64,000 nucleotides of DNA. Source: Longimicrobium terrae (lineage in GTDB: Bacteria > Gemmatimonadota > Gemmatimonadetes > Longimicrobiales > Longimicrobiaceae). The stretch lies in assembly GCF_014202995.1 (NCBI RefSeq), contig NZ_JACHIA010000021.1, positions 1-64,000 on the forward strand, in the 5' to 3' direction. The notes below the pieces were generated by a model, which was not told where the DNA came from, searched no databases, and was given only the letters and a program-made list of their open reading frames with translations. Position numbers and translations under genes: made by a program. Shown piece after piece: positions 1-9,004 of this stretch; the stretch's first letter is position 1, and every line of letters starts with the position of its first letter.

Positions 1-2
1 AC

Positions 3-182
3 GCGGAGCGGAAGAGTACGATCGAGCCGGTCTTCGGCCAGATGCGGACGCGCGGCCTGCGGACCTTCATGCTCCGGGGCAAGCGCAAGGCCGGCCTGGA
101 GTGGTCGCTTTGGTGCGCCACGCACAACCTGCTGAAGCTTTGGCGCGCCCGTAATCGGCAGACAACGCCCGCAATGGCGTAA
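3..182 (+). CDS. Transposase C-terminal fragment (IS1182-like DDE), cut by window edge
   Basis: Reading from base 3, this frame gives 59 codons and a TAA stop, with no start inside the window. The peptide contains IEPVFGQMRTRGLRTFMLRG and, further on, CATHNLLKLWRAR. The E-P-V-F-G-Q and H-N-L-L-K-L signatures are typical of the C-terminal end of IS1182-family (IS5/IS1182-like) DDE transposases, where the last catalytic Glu sits just before PVFG. Only this end is visible, so I cannot say whether the element is intact. An 8-bp inverted repeat follows directly (182-203) and could be part of the element's end or a terminator. Confidence 0.8.
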   Translation, partial: AERKSTIEPVFGQMRTRGLRTFMLRGKRKAGLEWSLWCATHNLLKLWRARNRQTTPAMA

Positions 183-203
183 AAGCGCGGGCATGCGCGC
201 TTT
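182..203 (+). terminator. Hairpin after the transposase stop
   Basis: The arms AAAGCGCG (182-189) and CGCGCTTT (196-203) are perfectly complementary with a 6-nt loop. The position right at the stop codon fits an intrinsic terminator. It could equally be the terminal inverted repeat region of the insertion element. Confidence 0.4.
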
Positions 204-849
204 GCCCTGCCCTCGGCACCCTCCGCTGCGCCACCAGAGCGACGAATCGCCCTCCGCTCCACCCCGTCCCACCCCTGGCTCCGGCACTGACGCCGGTCGT
301 CGCCCCGCTCTGCCCCGTATTAGAGGTTTGCGGGACACGCTCTCAAACAGCGGGAACCCCCGAACCCGCTGCTGGCGCATCCGGTTCGGGGCTTCAACTG
401 CATCGGGAAAACAAGCCTAGTCCGCCGCAGTCCGCGCAGGCGGACTTCGTGTCTTTTGAGGCGCGGTTTCAACCGCCGGGCCGGAACCCGCCCCCCCACA
501 CCAACCTCTCCTCGTCACGAATCTGGGGTGTGCTCCCTCTCCCACGTCTGTTTGTGGGAGAGGGTCGTCGTGCGCAGCACGCGGGGTGAGGGCCACGAGG
601 CGGTGGGCGCGCGCCGGTTGTCCGTTCCCTGCACCGGGGACGGTTGGCAGCTGATTCCGCCTCTCCGCACGAAGCCGCGGCCCGCGGTCCGCGCCCCGTT
701 CTCCGCCTCCCCGCATCCCCGTCCGTCAACCTCCGCGGCACCCGCCGCACCGCCCCCGCCCGCCCATCCGCCGCAAGCGCGGGTGAACAAATGTGTTCGG
801 CGTTCGCTGGACGGTTGAAAGCGGGCGCCCGTTGCGGTAAGTTTTCGGG
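204..849. other. Gene-free stretch with copies of dispersed repeats
   Basis: I see no credible coding sequence between the transposase fragment and uvrA. The stretch holds three repeat motifs. The segment around 375-411 (cgcatccggttcggggcttc...) recurs almost identically at about 41638-41667. The hairpin AGTCCGC/GCGGACT (429-446) recurs at 54317-54334. An 11-bp inverted repeat CCCTCTCCCAC/GTGGGAGAGGG (535-564) resembles the hairpins at 41721 and 45945. The uvrA promoter should lie near the right end, but no convincing -35/-10 pair was identified. Confidence 0.5.
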
Positions 850-3762
850 ATGGCAGAAGAAAACCTGATCGTCCGCGGCGCACGCGAGCACAACCTCCAG
901 AACATCGACGTCGAGATCCCCCGCGACCAGCTCACGGTAATCACCGGGCTGAGCGGGAGCGGCAAGTCGTCGCTCGCCTTCGACACCATCTACGCCGAGG
1001 GGCAGCGGCGGTACGTGGAATCGCTTTCCGCGTACGCCCGCCAGTTCCTGGGCATGATGGAAAAGCCCGACGTCGACTCCATCGAGGGGCTCTCGCCGGC
1101 CATCTCCATCGAACAGAAGACCGCCGGGCGAAACCCGCGGTCCACCGTCGGCACCGTCACCGAGGTGTACGACTACCTGCGCCTGCTCTGGGCACGCGCG
1201 GGCACCCCCCACTGCCCCACCTGCGGCAAGCCGGTCGCCCGGCAGAGCGCGCAGCAGATCGTGGAACGGCTCATGGAGCTTCCGGCCGGCACCTGGCTGG
1301 AAGTGCTCGCCCCCGCCGTGCGCGGCCGCAAGGGCGAGTTCCGCGACCTGTTCGAGGAAATGCGCCGCAAGGGCTTTACCCACGCGCGCACCGACGGCGA
1401 GGTGCACCGCCTGGAAGAGCCCCCCGTGCTCAACCGCCGCTCCAACCACGACATCAGCATCTACGTGGAGCGCAAGGTGGCGGTGGATGGCGAAAACCGC
1501 TCGCGCATCGCCGACGCGGTGGAGCAGGCGCTGCGCTCCGCCGACGGCGTGGTGCAGGTTGTGGCGCACACGCCGGACGCCGTCGATCCGGAGCCGGAGC
1601 TGTTCAGCGAGCACTACGCCTGCGCGGAGTGCGGCGTCAGCATCCCGGAGCTGGAACCGCGGCAGTTTTCCTTCAACTCCCCCTACGGCGCCTGCACGGC
1701 GTGCGGCGGCCTGGGCACGCGCAAGGAGCCGGACCCGGACCTCGTCCTGGCGGACCGCTCGCTCTCCATCCTGGAAGGCGTCGTCCTTCCCTGGGGCGTG
1801 CCCCGCGGCCATCTGCGCGGGACGATCCTGGAAGGGCTGGCCGACGCGGTGGGCTTCGACCTCAACACTCCGTGGCAGGAACTGACGGACGAGGTGCGCC
1901 GCCTGCTGATGTACGGCGCGGACGACAAGGGCGCGCCCAAGGGTGGCAAGGCCATCAGCAAGAAGCTGAAGTGGGCCGGCATTCTGCGCGACGTGGAGCA
2001 GCGCTACAAGGAAAGCAGCAGCGACTCCGTGCGCGAGACGCTGGAAGAGTACATGAGCACCCTGGCGTGCGGCACCTGCCACGGCGCGCGGCTGCGGCCC
2101 GAAAGCCTGGCCGTCACCGTCGGCGGGCGCTCGCTGGGCGACATCGTGGCCATGCCGGTGGCGGAGTCGCTGGGCTTTTTTGAGTATGTGGACGGCCTGC
2201 CGACCATGTCGCGCGACATCGCCGCGCCCATCCTCAAGGAAGTGCGCGAGCGGCTGTCGTTTCTGGTCAACGTGGGGCTGGAGTACCTGACGATGGGCCG
2301 CTCGGCGGAAACGCTCAGCGGCGGCGAGGCGCAGCGCATCCGCCTGGCCACGCAGATCGGCTCGCGGCTGGTGGGCGTTCTCTACATCCTGGACGAGCCC
2401 AGCATTGGCCTGCACCAGCGTGACAACGAGCGGCTGCTGGAAACGCTCAAGCAGCTGCGCGACCTGGGCAACACCGTGCTGGTGGTGGAGCACGACGAGG
2501 ACACCATCCGCGCCGCGGACTACGTCGTCGACCTGGGCCCGCGCGCGGGGCGGCACGGCGGCAAGGTGATCGCCGCGGGTTCGGTGGATGACGTGACCGC
2601 GGCGGAGGAGTCGCTTACCGGCGCTTACCTGCGCGGCGAGCGTCGCATCGAGATTCCCGTGGAACGGCGGATCCCGGTGGAGGGGCGCGAGCTCACCATC
2701 CGCAACGCGCGCGAGCACAACCTGCGCGGGCTGGACGTCAGCATTCCGCTGGGCTGCTTCGTGGCGGTGACGGGCGTGTCGGGATCGGGGAAGTCGACGC
2801 TGATCAACGACATCCTGTGGAATGTGCTGGCGCGCAAGTTCTACCGCGCCAAGACGGTGGCCGGCGCGCACGACTGCATCGACGGGCTGCAGCTGCTGGA
2901 CAAGGTGGTGGACATCGACCAGTCCCCCATCGGCCGCACGCCCCGCTCCAATCCCGCCACGTACACCGGCCTTTTCACCGTCATCCGCGACCTGTTCGCG
3001 GAGCTGCCGGAAAGCAAGATGCGCGGCTACACGCCCGGGCGCTTCAGCTTCAACGTCAAGGGCGGGCGCTGCGAGGCGTGCCAGGGCGACGGCCTGGTGA
3101 AGATCGAGATGCACTTCCTGCCGGACGTCTACGTTCCGTGCGAGGTGTGCCGCGGCAAGCGCTACAACCGCGAAACGCTCGAGGTGTTCTACAAGGGCCA
3201 CTCCATCGCCGACGTGCTGGAACTGACGGTGGATGAAGGGCTTGAGCTGTTCGACGCCGTCCCTCGCCTGAAGCGCTCGCTGCAGACGCTGTCGGACGTC
3301 GGTCTCGGCTACATTCACCTGGGCCAGGCCGCGACGACGCTTTCGGGCGGCGAGGCGCAGCGGGTGAAGCTGGCGACGGAGCTGAGCAAGCTGGCCACCG
3401 GGCAGACGTTCTACATCCTGGACGAGCCCACGACGGGGCTGCACTTCGAGGACGTGCGGATGCTGCTGGAGGTGCTGCACCGGCTGGTGGAGCGGGGCAA
3501 CACGGTGCTGGTGATCGAGCACAATCTGGATGTGATCAAGACCGCGGACTGGATCATCGACCTGGGGCCGGAGGGCGGGCCCAAGGGCGGCGCGGTGGTG
3601 GCGGCGGGAACGCCGGAGCAGGTGGCGCAGGTGGAGGGATCGTTCACCGGGCGGTTCCTGCAGACGCTGCTGGGCAAGACCGCGCCCGCGGAAACACCGG
3701 CCGCCCCCGCGGAGCCGGGCACCCGCAAACGCGGCCGGCCGCGCAAAACTGAGAACGCGTGA
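850..3762 (+). CDS. uvrA: Excinuclease ABC subunit A (UvrA)
   Basis: DNA-damage recognition ATPase of nucleotide excision repair. It works in the cytoplasm as a UvrA2-UvrB complex that hands lesions to UvrC. The 970-residue product has the full UvrA layout: first Walker A GLSGSGKS (about residues 33-40), zinc-binding CPTC and CAEC/CTAC cysteine pairs, the ABC signature [12 protein letters not shown] with Walker [12 protein letters not shown], a second Walker [10 protein letters not shown], the CEAC/CEVC zinc module, and a second signature [12 protein letters not shown] with [11 protein letters not shown]. The length is close to the usual 940-970 residues. The tail is basic (RKRGRPRK, an AT-hook-like stretch). 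The ATG at 850 starts the conserved N-terminus. A terminator hairpin follows, so it is probably monocistronic. Confidence 0.98.
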   Translation: MAEENLIVRGAREHNLQNIDVEIPRDQLTVITGLSGSGKSSLAFDTIYAEGQRRYVESLSAYARQFLGMMEKPDVDSIEGLSPAISIEQKTAGRNPRSTVGTVTEVYDYLRLLWARAGTPHCPTCGKPVARQSAQQIVERLMELPAGTWLEVLAPAVRGRKGEFRDLFEEMRRKGFTHARTDGEVHRLEEPPVLNRRSNHDISIYVERKVAVDGENRSRIADAVEQALRSADGVVQVVAHTPDAVDPEPELFSEHYACAECGVSIPELEPRQFSFNSPYGACTACGGLGTRKEPDPDLVLADRSLSILEGVVLPWGVPRGHLRGTILEGLADAVGFDLNTPWQELTDEVRRLLMYGADDKGAPKGGKAISKKLKWAGILRDVEQRYKESSSDSVRETLEEYMSTLACGTCHGARLRPESLAVTVGGRSLGDIVAMPVAESLGFFEYVDGLPTMSRDIAAPILKEVRERLSFLVNVGLEYLTMGRSAETLSGGEAQRIRLATQIGSRLVGVLYILDEPSIGLHQRDNERLLETLKQLRDLGNTVLVVEHDEDTIRAADYVVDLGPRAGRHGGKVIAAGSVDDVTAAEESLTGAYLRGERRIEIPVERRIPVEGRELTIRNAREHNLRGLDVSIPLGCFVAVTGVSGSGKSTLINDILWNVLARKFYRAKTVAGAHDCIDGLQLLDKVVDIDQSPIGRTPRSNPATYTGLFTVIRDLFAELPESKMRGYTPGRFSFNVKGGRCEACQGDGLVKIEMHFLPDVYVPCEVCRGKRYNRETLEVFYKGHSIADVLELTVDEGLELFDAVPRLKRSLQTLSDVGLGYIHLGQAATTLSGGEAQRVKLATELSKLATGQTFYILDEPTTGLHFEDVRMLLEVLHRLVERGNTVLVIEHNLDVIKTADWIIDLGPEGGPKGGAVVAAGTPEQVAQVEGSFTGRFLQTLLGKTAPAETPAAPAEPGTRKRGRPRKTENA

Positions 3763-3770
3763 TGAACTGA

Positions 3771-3793
3771 GGGCCGCTCTCCGGAGCGGCCCT
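3771..3793 (+). terminator. uvrA terminator hairpin
   Basis: A perfect 9-bp stem GGGCCGCTC/GAGCGGCCC (3771-3779 with 3784-3792) lies 9 bases after the uvrA stop, followed only by TT, so the U-tract is weak. Confidence 0.65.
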
Positions 3794-3966
3794 TCGCGCG
3801 TCCGGGGCAGATGGTCGTGAACAGCCGGTCATCGCCGTCCGATGGGGGCGGTGAAAGGCGGTCACGGCCGGCGCGGCTTGCGGCAGACGTTTTCGGCGGA
3901 TATTCATCCGTTCCCGCTCCGGCCGCGCTTTCGGCCCTCCCTCGTCACCCGATTCTGATTCCATCC

Positions 3967-4710
3967 GTGCGATACCGCCTGCTGCTTCTGTCGAGCCTTG
4001 CCTTTGCCGCCGCCGCGCCCGGTGCGGCCTCCGCGCAGGATTCCCAGCTGCCGCTGGAGCCGGGCTGCGTGCGCGAGCGGATGCCGGCCCGCAGGGCGCG
4101 TCCGGACCGCCGCCGGCCGGAGGAGATCCGCCGCGACTCCACGAACAAGTCCATTCGCGACACCGTTCAGGCGCGCATCATGGAGGCGGCGCGGCAGGCC
4201 GGCGTCGCGGAACCGTACGGCGACCTGGTGGTGGAGTTCGTGAACCACCAGACCGGCGCCACGCGGGCGTTCGTGGACGCCAACGTGGCGGGCGACGTGG
4301 TGCAGGGCGTGCTGGACCAGGCCGCGCCTCTGCTGGCCACGCTTCCCGTGGAAGACGAGTACTTCGTGGTCTCCCTGCCCCAGCGCACCGAGCCGCCCCT
4401 GGCGCCGGGGACGGAATACATCGAGTGCCCTCCCGTTCCGGTGAACGGGCCCGCGGTCCGCGCCGCGTTTCAGCAGTTGATGCTGGCCAATCCCGGCATG
4501 GACGGCGCCATGAACCTCCGGCTCCGCTTTCTGGTGAGCCGCAACGGGCACGTCCTCTACAGCTATCTCAGCCGCGGCTCGGTGGACCCGCAGGTGAAGC
4601 CGGCCTTTGTGGAGCTGGCCCGGCTGTACGTTTTCCGCCCGGCGACGGTCAACTATGAGCCGGTGAACGTCTGGACGGAGCAGCCCCTGTCTCTGGTGAG
4701 CGAGCCGTAG
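3967..4710 (+). CDS. Secreted protein with TonB C-terminal-like domain
   Basis: I chose the GTG at 3967 because it places a clear signal peptide first (YRLLLLSSLAFAAAAPGAASA, cut after ASA). The open frame continues upstream to 3811, but that part looks non-coding. The mature protein is about 225 residues. Its last 90 residues follow the pattern of the TonB C-terminal domain seen in energy-transducer-like proteins: a strand 'LRFLVSRNGHVLYSYL', a following helix 'VKPAFVELARLYVFRPATVN', then 'EPVNVWTEQPLSL' (compare family text 'FRPA...G.PV..W...P'). Function is unknown. I infer a periplasmic or outer-membrane-associated protein. It is flanked by terminators on both sides, so it is a single-gene unit. 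Confidence 0.7.
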   Translation: MRYRLLLLSSLAFAAAAPGAASAQDSQLPLEPGCVRERMPARRARPDRRRPEEIRRDSTNKSIRDTVQARIMEAARQAGVAEPYGDLVVEFVNHQTGATRAFVDANVAGDVVQGVLDQAAPLLATLPVEDEYFVVSLPQRTEPPLAPGTEYIECPPVPVNGPAVRAAFQQLMLANPGMDGAMNLRLRFLVSRNGHVLYSYLSRGSVDPQVKPAFVELARLYVFRPATVNYEPVNVWTEQPLSLVSEP

Positions 4711-4722
4711 CACCTGTGGCCG

Positions 4723-4752
4723 GCATCCCGGGCCCGGCGGGGCCCGGGATGC
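4723..4752 (+). terminator. Terminator hairpin
   Basis: A perfect 13-bp stem GCATCCCGGGCCC/GGGCCCGGGATGC (4723-4735, 4740-4752) with loop GGCG lies 12 bases after the preceding stop. There is no U-run, but the stem is very stable. Confidence 0.7.
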
Positions 4753-4831
4753 GCTCCGCTTCCGCAAGTCCGCCGTCCGCCGTAGCTTGTGCGCAGTGCC
4801 TCCCCGCGGTTCCCGCACCCCCGCAGTCCCC

Positions 4832-6022
4832 ATGTCCAGCTCCCACCCGCTGCTGCGCGGATTCGTCCGCGTGCTTTCCGCCACCTCGTTTGCGCTGGGC
4901 GCGCTGACGCTCATCGGCTTCGTGCAGGAGGTCCGGCTGAGCGGCGCCGGCTTCAGCATCCATTTGCTGGTGATGATGGTGCTGCTGAGCGCGGGCGGGC
5001 CGGCGGCGGCCATGCTGGCGCTGGTGCTGGCGTTCCGCAGCTGGGACCGGCAGGACGCGCGCGTGCTGGCCACCTTTCTGGCCCTGCTCTCGTATCCGCT
5101 CGCCGGCGAATCCGTCTGGTGGATGCTGACGGCGAGCGGCCTTCCCCGCTGGGCCATGATGTCGCTGGACACGCTGCTCCCCCTGATGGCCGTGGCGGGA
5201 ATGGCGATGCTCATCCGCTTCTCCGCCGTCTTTCCCCGCCCGCTGCACCCTGCGGACGTGCAGCCGCGCGCCCGCTCGCGCCCGGCCCGCGCCATCTCGG
5301 CCGCGCAGGCGTGGACGATGGATGAGCGGAACCTGCGCCGCACCGCCGCGTGGTTCTGCGCGATCGTCGTCGTCATCCCGCAGATGGTGAACATCGCGAT
5401 CGAGGGTGGCGGCGCGCGACTGCGGCTGGCGGGCGTGGCTGCCCGGTATGCCACCGTCGCCGCGCTGCTCGCCACGCTGGTGATCGCCCTCGCCAACCTG
5501 CGGGCCAGCTACCGCCGCGCGGATGCCCCGGAGCGGCGCCGCATTTTCTGGGTGCTGGAGGGGTGCGTGCTGGCCGCCGCCGTCGCGCTCATCGCCTCGG
5601 CGCTCCGGCTGCTGCAGAGCGCCACGGGATACACGCCGCCGGTTCCCTACTGGTTCGCGCTGTCGCTGCTGGCGGGCTTTCTGGGGCTGCTGGCCTGCCT
5701 TGCGTTCGCCATGTTCGGCTCGGGCGCGCTTGACCCGGCGCTCGCCATCCGCCGCACCGCCGTCGCCAGCGCGGTGGGATTGATGACGGTGATTCTCTTT
5801 GCCACGCTGGAGCAGGTGCTGCAGGGCTGGGTGGGCGCGCGGCTGGGGCTCAGCGACCGGGCGGGGGGCGTGCTCACCGGTGTCGCCGTCGGGCTGGCGT
5901 TCGAGCCCGTGCGCACCCGCACCATCCTGCTCGTGGAGCGGCTGATCGGCGCGCCGAAGCCCGCGGCGGACGCGCCCGCCGCCGCGTCCACCGTCCCCGC
6001 CGTTCCCGCCGCCCTCGCGTGA
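4832..6022 (+). CDS. Multi-pass membrane protein, sensor-module-like
   Basis: The 396-residue product starts at ATG 4832 (MSSSHPLLRG). Upstream in-frame alternatives (TTG 4787) add residues that look non-coding. There are several hydrophobic spans, roughly at residues 13-33, 40-66, 75-95, 105-125, 170-190, 205-225, 245-265, 275-300 and 310-335. Between spans lie 'SYRRADAPERRRIFW' and, near the end, 'FEPVRTRTILLVERLI'. Both pieces resemble linkers found in membrane sensor halves of histidine kinases and PP2C-type phosphatases, but no kinase or phosphatase domain follows. The last 25 residues are Ala/Pro-rich. The next gene follows at once, so the two are probably cotranscribed. Function unknown. 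Confidence 0.75.
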   Translation: MSSSHPLLRGFVRVLSATSFALGALTLIGFVQEVRLSGAGFSIHLLVMMVLLSAGGPAAAMLALVLAFRSWDRQDARVLATFLALLSYPLAGESVWWMLTASGLPRWAMMSLDTLLPLMAVAGMAMLIRFSAVFPRPLHPADVQPRARSRPARAISAAQAWTMDERNLRRTAAWFCAIVVVIPQMVNIAIEGGGARLRLAGVAARYATVAALLATLVIALANLRASYRRADAPERRRIFWVLEGCVLAAAVALIASALRLLQSATGYTPPVPYWFALSLLAGFLGLLACLAFAMFGSGALDPALAIRRTAVASAVGLMTVILFATLEQVLQGWVGARLGLSDRAGGVLTGVAVGLAFEPVRTRTILLVERLIGAPKPAADAPAAASTVPAVPAALA

Positions 6023-6054
6023 CGCTAACTCGCGCCACCGTACTCCGCGCCGCC

Positions 6055-6837
6055 ATGCGCTATCTGCTCCTGCTGGGCCTGATCTACGCCGGGTTCTCGC
6101 TGCTGATGTGGGTGGCCGCGGACCGGCTGATCTTCATGCCGCCGGCCGCGCGCTACGCCCGTACGCCCGACATCCTGCTGCTGCCGCGCGACGGGGGCGG
6201 CGTGGTGGCGGCCGTGCACCTGCGTAATCCGGACGCGCGGTACACCGTGCTGTACAGCCACGGCAACGGCGAAGACCTCGCGCAGGACATGCCCTTTCTG
6301 CGCGACCTGCGGGACGCGGGCTTCAGCGTGCTGGCGTACGACTACAGCGGCTACGGCCTCAGCACCGGCCGTCCGTCCGAGCAGGCCGCCTACCGCGACG
6401 AGGACGCCGCGTTCGACTACCTCACCCGCGCCGCCGGGGTGCCCGCGGACCGCATCATCGTCCACGGCCGCTCGCTGGGCGGCGGGCCCGCGGCGGATCT
6501 GGCCGCGCGCCGCCCTGTCGCGGGATTGATTCTGGAAAGCACCTTCACCAGCGTCGGCGGGGTGTTCAGCCGGGTGCGGGTGCTGCCGTTCGACCGGTTC
6601 CGGACGGTCGACAAGCTCCCCCGCGTCACCGCGCCGGTGCTGGTGATTCACGGCACCTCGGACGAGGTGATTCCGTTCGCGCACGGGCAGCGGCTGCGCG
6701 CCCTCGCCCCGGGGAACGCGCGCGAGTTCTGGGTTCAGGGCGCCGGGCACAACGATCTCGTGTTCGTCGCGGGCGAGGCGTACTGGCACACGCTGCGCGA
6801 TTTCGCCGCCTCGCTCCCCGCGCCGCCGCCGCGCTGA
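6055..6837 (+). CDS. Membrane-anchored alpha/beta hydrolase (ABHD17/BAAT-like)
   Basis: Serine hydrolase of the alpha/beta fold. An N-terminal hydrophobic segment (LLLLGLIYAGFSLLMWVAA) probably anchors it. Then come 'YSHGNGEDLAQ' (oxyanion HGN), nucleophile elbow GRSLGG (Ser), acid in GTSDEV and catalytic His in GAGHND. This arrangement matches the ABHD13/17-like hydrolases common in bacteria as 'alpha/beta hydrolase'; the substrate cannot be told. ATG 6055 begins the membrane segment. A GTG at 6019 overlaps the previous stop by 4 nt and is the alternative start that would give direct translational coupling. The coding gap to the upstream membrane protein is small, so one operon is likely. 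Confidence 0.85.
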   Translation: MRYLLLLGLIYAGFSLLMWVAADRLIFMPPAARYARTPDILLLPRDGGGVVAAVHLRNPDARYTVLYSHGNGEDLAQDMPFLRDLRDAGFSVLAYDYSGYGLSTGRPSEQAAYRDEDAAFDYLTRAAGVPADRIIVHGRSLGGGPAADLAARRPVAGLILESTFTSVGGVFSRVRVLPFDRFRTVDKLPRVTAPVLVIHGTSDEVIPFAHGQRLRALAPGNAREFWVQGAGHNDLVFVAGEAYWHTLRDFAASLPAPPPR

Positions 6838-7043
6838 ATCACTGGTGCGGTTGAGGGTGGATCGGCCGCGGCGTACTCCGAGGCGCCGACTGCCCGGATC
6901 ACCCCGCCTGAAACCGTGGTGCGCATCCGCCCGTTCTGGATGCCGGATCGCGTCGCGCCCGGCCTGTCTCGGCCCGGCACCCGCGCGGCACCAGCGGGTA
7001 CACATCCGCCTCGCCCCATCCCCGATCTTCCTGGAGTTCTTCC

Positions 7044-7586
7044 ATGCGCCGTCGCGGTACGCTGTTCCCCTTTCTGGCCCTGGTCGCGTGCGCGGTTGCC
7101 GCGTGGCTGTACTGTACGCCGTACCTGGCCATCCGCGCCGTGCAGCGCGCCGCGGAGTCGGGCGACACCCAGCGGCTGAGCCAGCTGGTGGACTTCCCCG
7201 CCCTGCGCACCAGCCTGAAGGAGAACGTGCGGTCCGCGGTCTCCAATCAGATGGCCGGCCGCGCGGGATCGCGGATCGGCGCCCTGACGGGGTTCGCGGC
7301 AGGCGCGCTGGCCAGCCCGGTGGTGGACGCGGCGCTCACCCCATCCGGCATCGCCGCGCTGACGCAGGGCACCGCGCCCGGAAGCCGCCGCACGCGCGAC
7401 GAGGATGACGAGCCGCTGCGCGCCAACCTGGACATCGACCGGGGCTACGCGGGCGCCAACCGCTTCGAGGTGCGCTACCGGGACCGCGATTCCGGCGCGG
7501 AGCGGCTCGCGCTCATCCTGCACCGCGACGGCCTGGGCTGGAAGCTGGCCAGCGTCCGCCTCCCCGGCGCCGACGTCGAGCAGTAG
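7044..7586 (+). CDS. DUF2939 family membrane-anchored protein
   Basis: 180 residues with an N-terminal transmembrane segment (LFPFLALVACAVAAWLYCTPYLA) followed by 'AIRAVQRAAESGDTQRLSQL' and 'VDFPALRTSLKENV'. The 'Y..PYLA...A..A...GD...L...VDFPALR.SLK' pattern is the DUF2939 signature. Family function is unknown; members are inner-membrane proteins with a periplasmic domain. A Gly/Ala-rich middle and an Arg/Asp-rich stretch (RRTRDEDDEP) precede a C-terminal domain of about 60 residues. It ends 1 base before the convergent vapC stop at 7588, so the two transcripts run into each other. Confidence 0.75.
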   Translation: MRRRGTLFPFLALVACAVAAWLYCTPYLAIRAVQRAAESGDTQRLSQLVDFPALRTSLKENVRSAVSNQMAGRAGSRIGALTGFAAGALASPVVDAALTPSGIAALTQGTAPGSRRTRDEDDEPLRANLDIDRGYAGANRFEVRYRDRDSGAERLALILHRDGLGWKLASVRLPGADVEQ

Positions 7587-7587
7587 C

Positions 7588-7998
7588 TCACAGGTAGCCG
7601 GCGGGCGGGCTGATGACGTCCAGGTCCGTTTTTCCGAAGTCGTTCCCGATGTACAGCAGTGCACGGTCTTCGACGCGCGACATGGCATAGCTCAGGCAGT
7701 CCCCGAAGTTGAGCCGCGCTCCCTGGCCGCTACCCTTTCCGTAGCGCGCATACGCGGCGGCAGCTACGGGCCAGTGCCGCGACGCGAAATCGATCTCCGC
7801 GACTTCATGCCGGCTGAAGAACTCGTCCAACAGCGAGCGCCACTGTCCTTTCTTGCGGGTTACCAGGACGACGCCGCACTCGGCCAGAGTCGCCGTCCCG
7901 ATGGCCACTTCTGACGCCATTTGCATTCTCGCGATCAGAAATCCGGCTTGCGGCTCCTGCAGGATGATCGCGATCACCGCCGAAGTATCCAGAATCAT
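7588..7998 (-). CDS. vapC: VapC-type PIN-domain toxin
   Basis: Predicted Mg-dependent RNase toxin of a type II VapBC system. The 136-residue PIN domain begins MILDTSAVIAII (first acidic Asp in LDTSA), has 'TLAECGVVL' (Glu), 'NFGDCLSYA' (Asp) and 'GNDFGKTDL' (Asp), which supply the acidic metal-binding set. ATG 7998 has its own ribosome-binding site (GGAGGT, about 8 nt upstream) and overlaps by ATGA the stop of a 19-codon mini-frame. The partner is the long VapB-like gene at 8082-8855, transcribed first, as is usual in VapBC operons. Substrate RNA unknown. Confidence 0.9.
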   Translation of the reverse strand: MILDTSAVIAIILQEPQAGFLIARMQMASEVAIGTATLAECGVVLVTRKKGQWRSLLDEFFSRHEVAEIDFASRHWPVAAAAYARYGKGSGQGARLNFGDCLSYAMSRVEDRALLYIGNDFGKTDLDVISPPAGYL

Positions 7999-8054
7999 GC
8001 GGTGGCTACCTCCGATTCATTTCCGGACGAGGCTACGACCTCACGATCATTCAC
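7995..8054 (-). CDS. Possible 19-codon leader frame coupled to vapC
   Basis: A GTG at 8054 follows a very good Shine-Dalgarno (AGGAGG, about 8061-8066). The frame reads VNDREVVASSGNESEVATA and its TGA overlaps the vapC ATG as ATGA. It may be a real mini-gene that couples toxin translation to antitoxin transcript translation, or a remnant of a second small antitoxin. It matches no family I recognise and may be fortuitous. Confidence 0.3.
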   Translation of the reverse strand: MNDREVVASSGNESEVATA

Positions 8055-8081
8055 CAAGCACCTCCTCTTCATGCGTCTGCG

Positions 8082-8855
8082 TTAGTATCCGTCCGGGCCG
8101 TAGCCCAGGATTTCCTCGCGTTCTTCTTTGGAGATGATCGTCCCTCGAACGCCGGGCGGGAGCTTGGACCAGATGTTCCGCTCCATCCACAGCAGCGAAT
8201 CGGCGATGTCGCGCGCCTGCTCGGGGCAGACGAGCAGCGCCTGACGGATCTCCGGGAGCTTGTCGGCACCCATCTCCCGCGCCACCTCCCGCGCGATTTC
8301 CTCCAGTGCGGGGTCCTGAAACGGCCGGGGCTCCGGCGCCGTGTCTACCGTGATGCACACCACCTCGCCCAGCATGTGCGCGCGCACCCCGCGCTCCGTG
8401 CTGCCGATGGTGGCCAGCGCGTCCGCCGTGCGGCGCAGCACGACGGCCCGGTCGCGCAGCACCGTCCGCAGCGCGTCGCCGGGCTCGGCGGACATCCCGC
8501 ACGCGACCTCGGCGAGCAGCGCCTGGATCTCCTCATCCTCCAGATTCCACACGCATCCGCACGGCTCCACCGGATCGCGGCAGGGGACAAGATCCGGAAA
8601 GTGACGGTGCAGCGGCGCGCCGTACTCCATCCGCTCCGCCCGTTCGGCGGGGGAGAGAGCCGGGGGCGCCGGCTCACCGCGCACCCGTGCGCGCCGCCAT
8701 TCCTCCTCGCGGCGGTCCAGGTACGCGGCCGTGTTCCGGGCCGCGTGCACCTTCAGGCGCAGGGCGGCGCGCAAGGCCTCCGTCCGGCACAGGCCGCTCT
8801 CCCGGGCCACGTGGCCGACAAGACACAGCGTTTCGCGGTCGTCGATCGTGATCAT
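8082..8855 (-). CDS. Enlarged VapB-like antitoxin (transcription-factor type)
   Basis: I set the start at ATG 8855 because GGAGGAG lies 8 nt before it; an in-frame ATG at 8876 lacks such a site. The 257-residue product starts MITIDDRETLCLVGHVARES and continues 'TEALRAALRLKV', the N-terminal DNA-binding pattern of Rv0623-type VapB antitoxins. It ends 'SKEEREEILGYGPDGY', matching the C-terminal 'EILGYDEHGLP' end of the same family. Normal members have about 80 residues. Here roughly 175 extra residues separate the two ends, with several Cys (CGCVW, CGMS) and helical stretches. I infer antitoxin and autoregulator of vapC (7588-7998), with an inserted domain of unknown role. Confidence 0.65.
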   Translation of the reverse strand: MITIDDRETLCLVGHVARESGLCRTEALRAALRLKVHAARNTAAYLDRREEEWRRARVRGEPAPPALSPAERAERMEYGAPLHRHFPDLVPCRDPVEPCGCVWNLEDEEIQALLAEVACGMSAEPGDALRTVLRDRAVVLRRTADALATIGSTERGVRAHMLGEVVCITVDTAPEPRPFQDPALEEIAREVAREMGADKLPEIRQALLVCPEQARDIADSLLWMERNIWSKLPPGVRGTIISKEEREEILGYGPDGY

Positions 8856-8913
8856 GGGGACACTCCTCCGGTTCATTCGGATCGCGCTCCGTCCAGTTTA
8901 ACAGCGATCCGCT

Positions 8914-8944
8914 AACCGGTCCAGACCGTCCACAAAACCGGTCC
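8914..8944. promoter_or_regulatory. Paired AACCGGTCC repeats in the divergent promoter region
   Basis: The 9-mer AACCGGTCC occurs at 8914-8922 and 8936-8944, exactly 22 bp apart (about two helical turns). Each contains the palindrome ACCGGT. The pair lies between the VapB-like gene (minus) and sdaAB (plus), a place where a ribbon-helix-helix autoregulator would bind. Operator role is inference. Confidence 0.4.
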
Positions 8945-9004
8945 GCAACGTGGCTCGGAGAGAGCGTCTGGCACCCCGCCGCCCGCGCGCCTATCTTGCC
9001 CGGC

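Noticed and set aside
469-3522. Very long open frame antisense to uvrA
   Set aside because: It mirrors uvrA on the other strand, has His/Gln/Arg/Ala-rich composition typical of antisense frames in high-GC DNA, and shows no domain.
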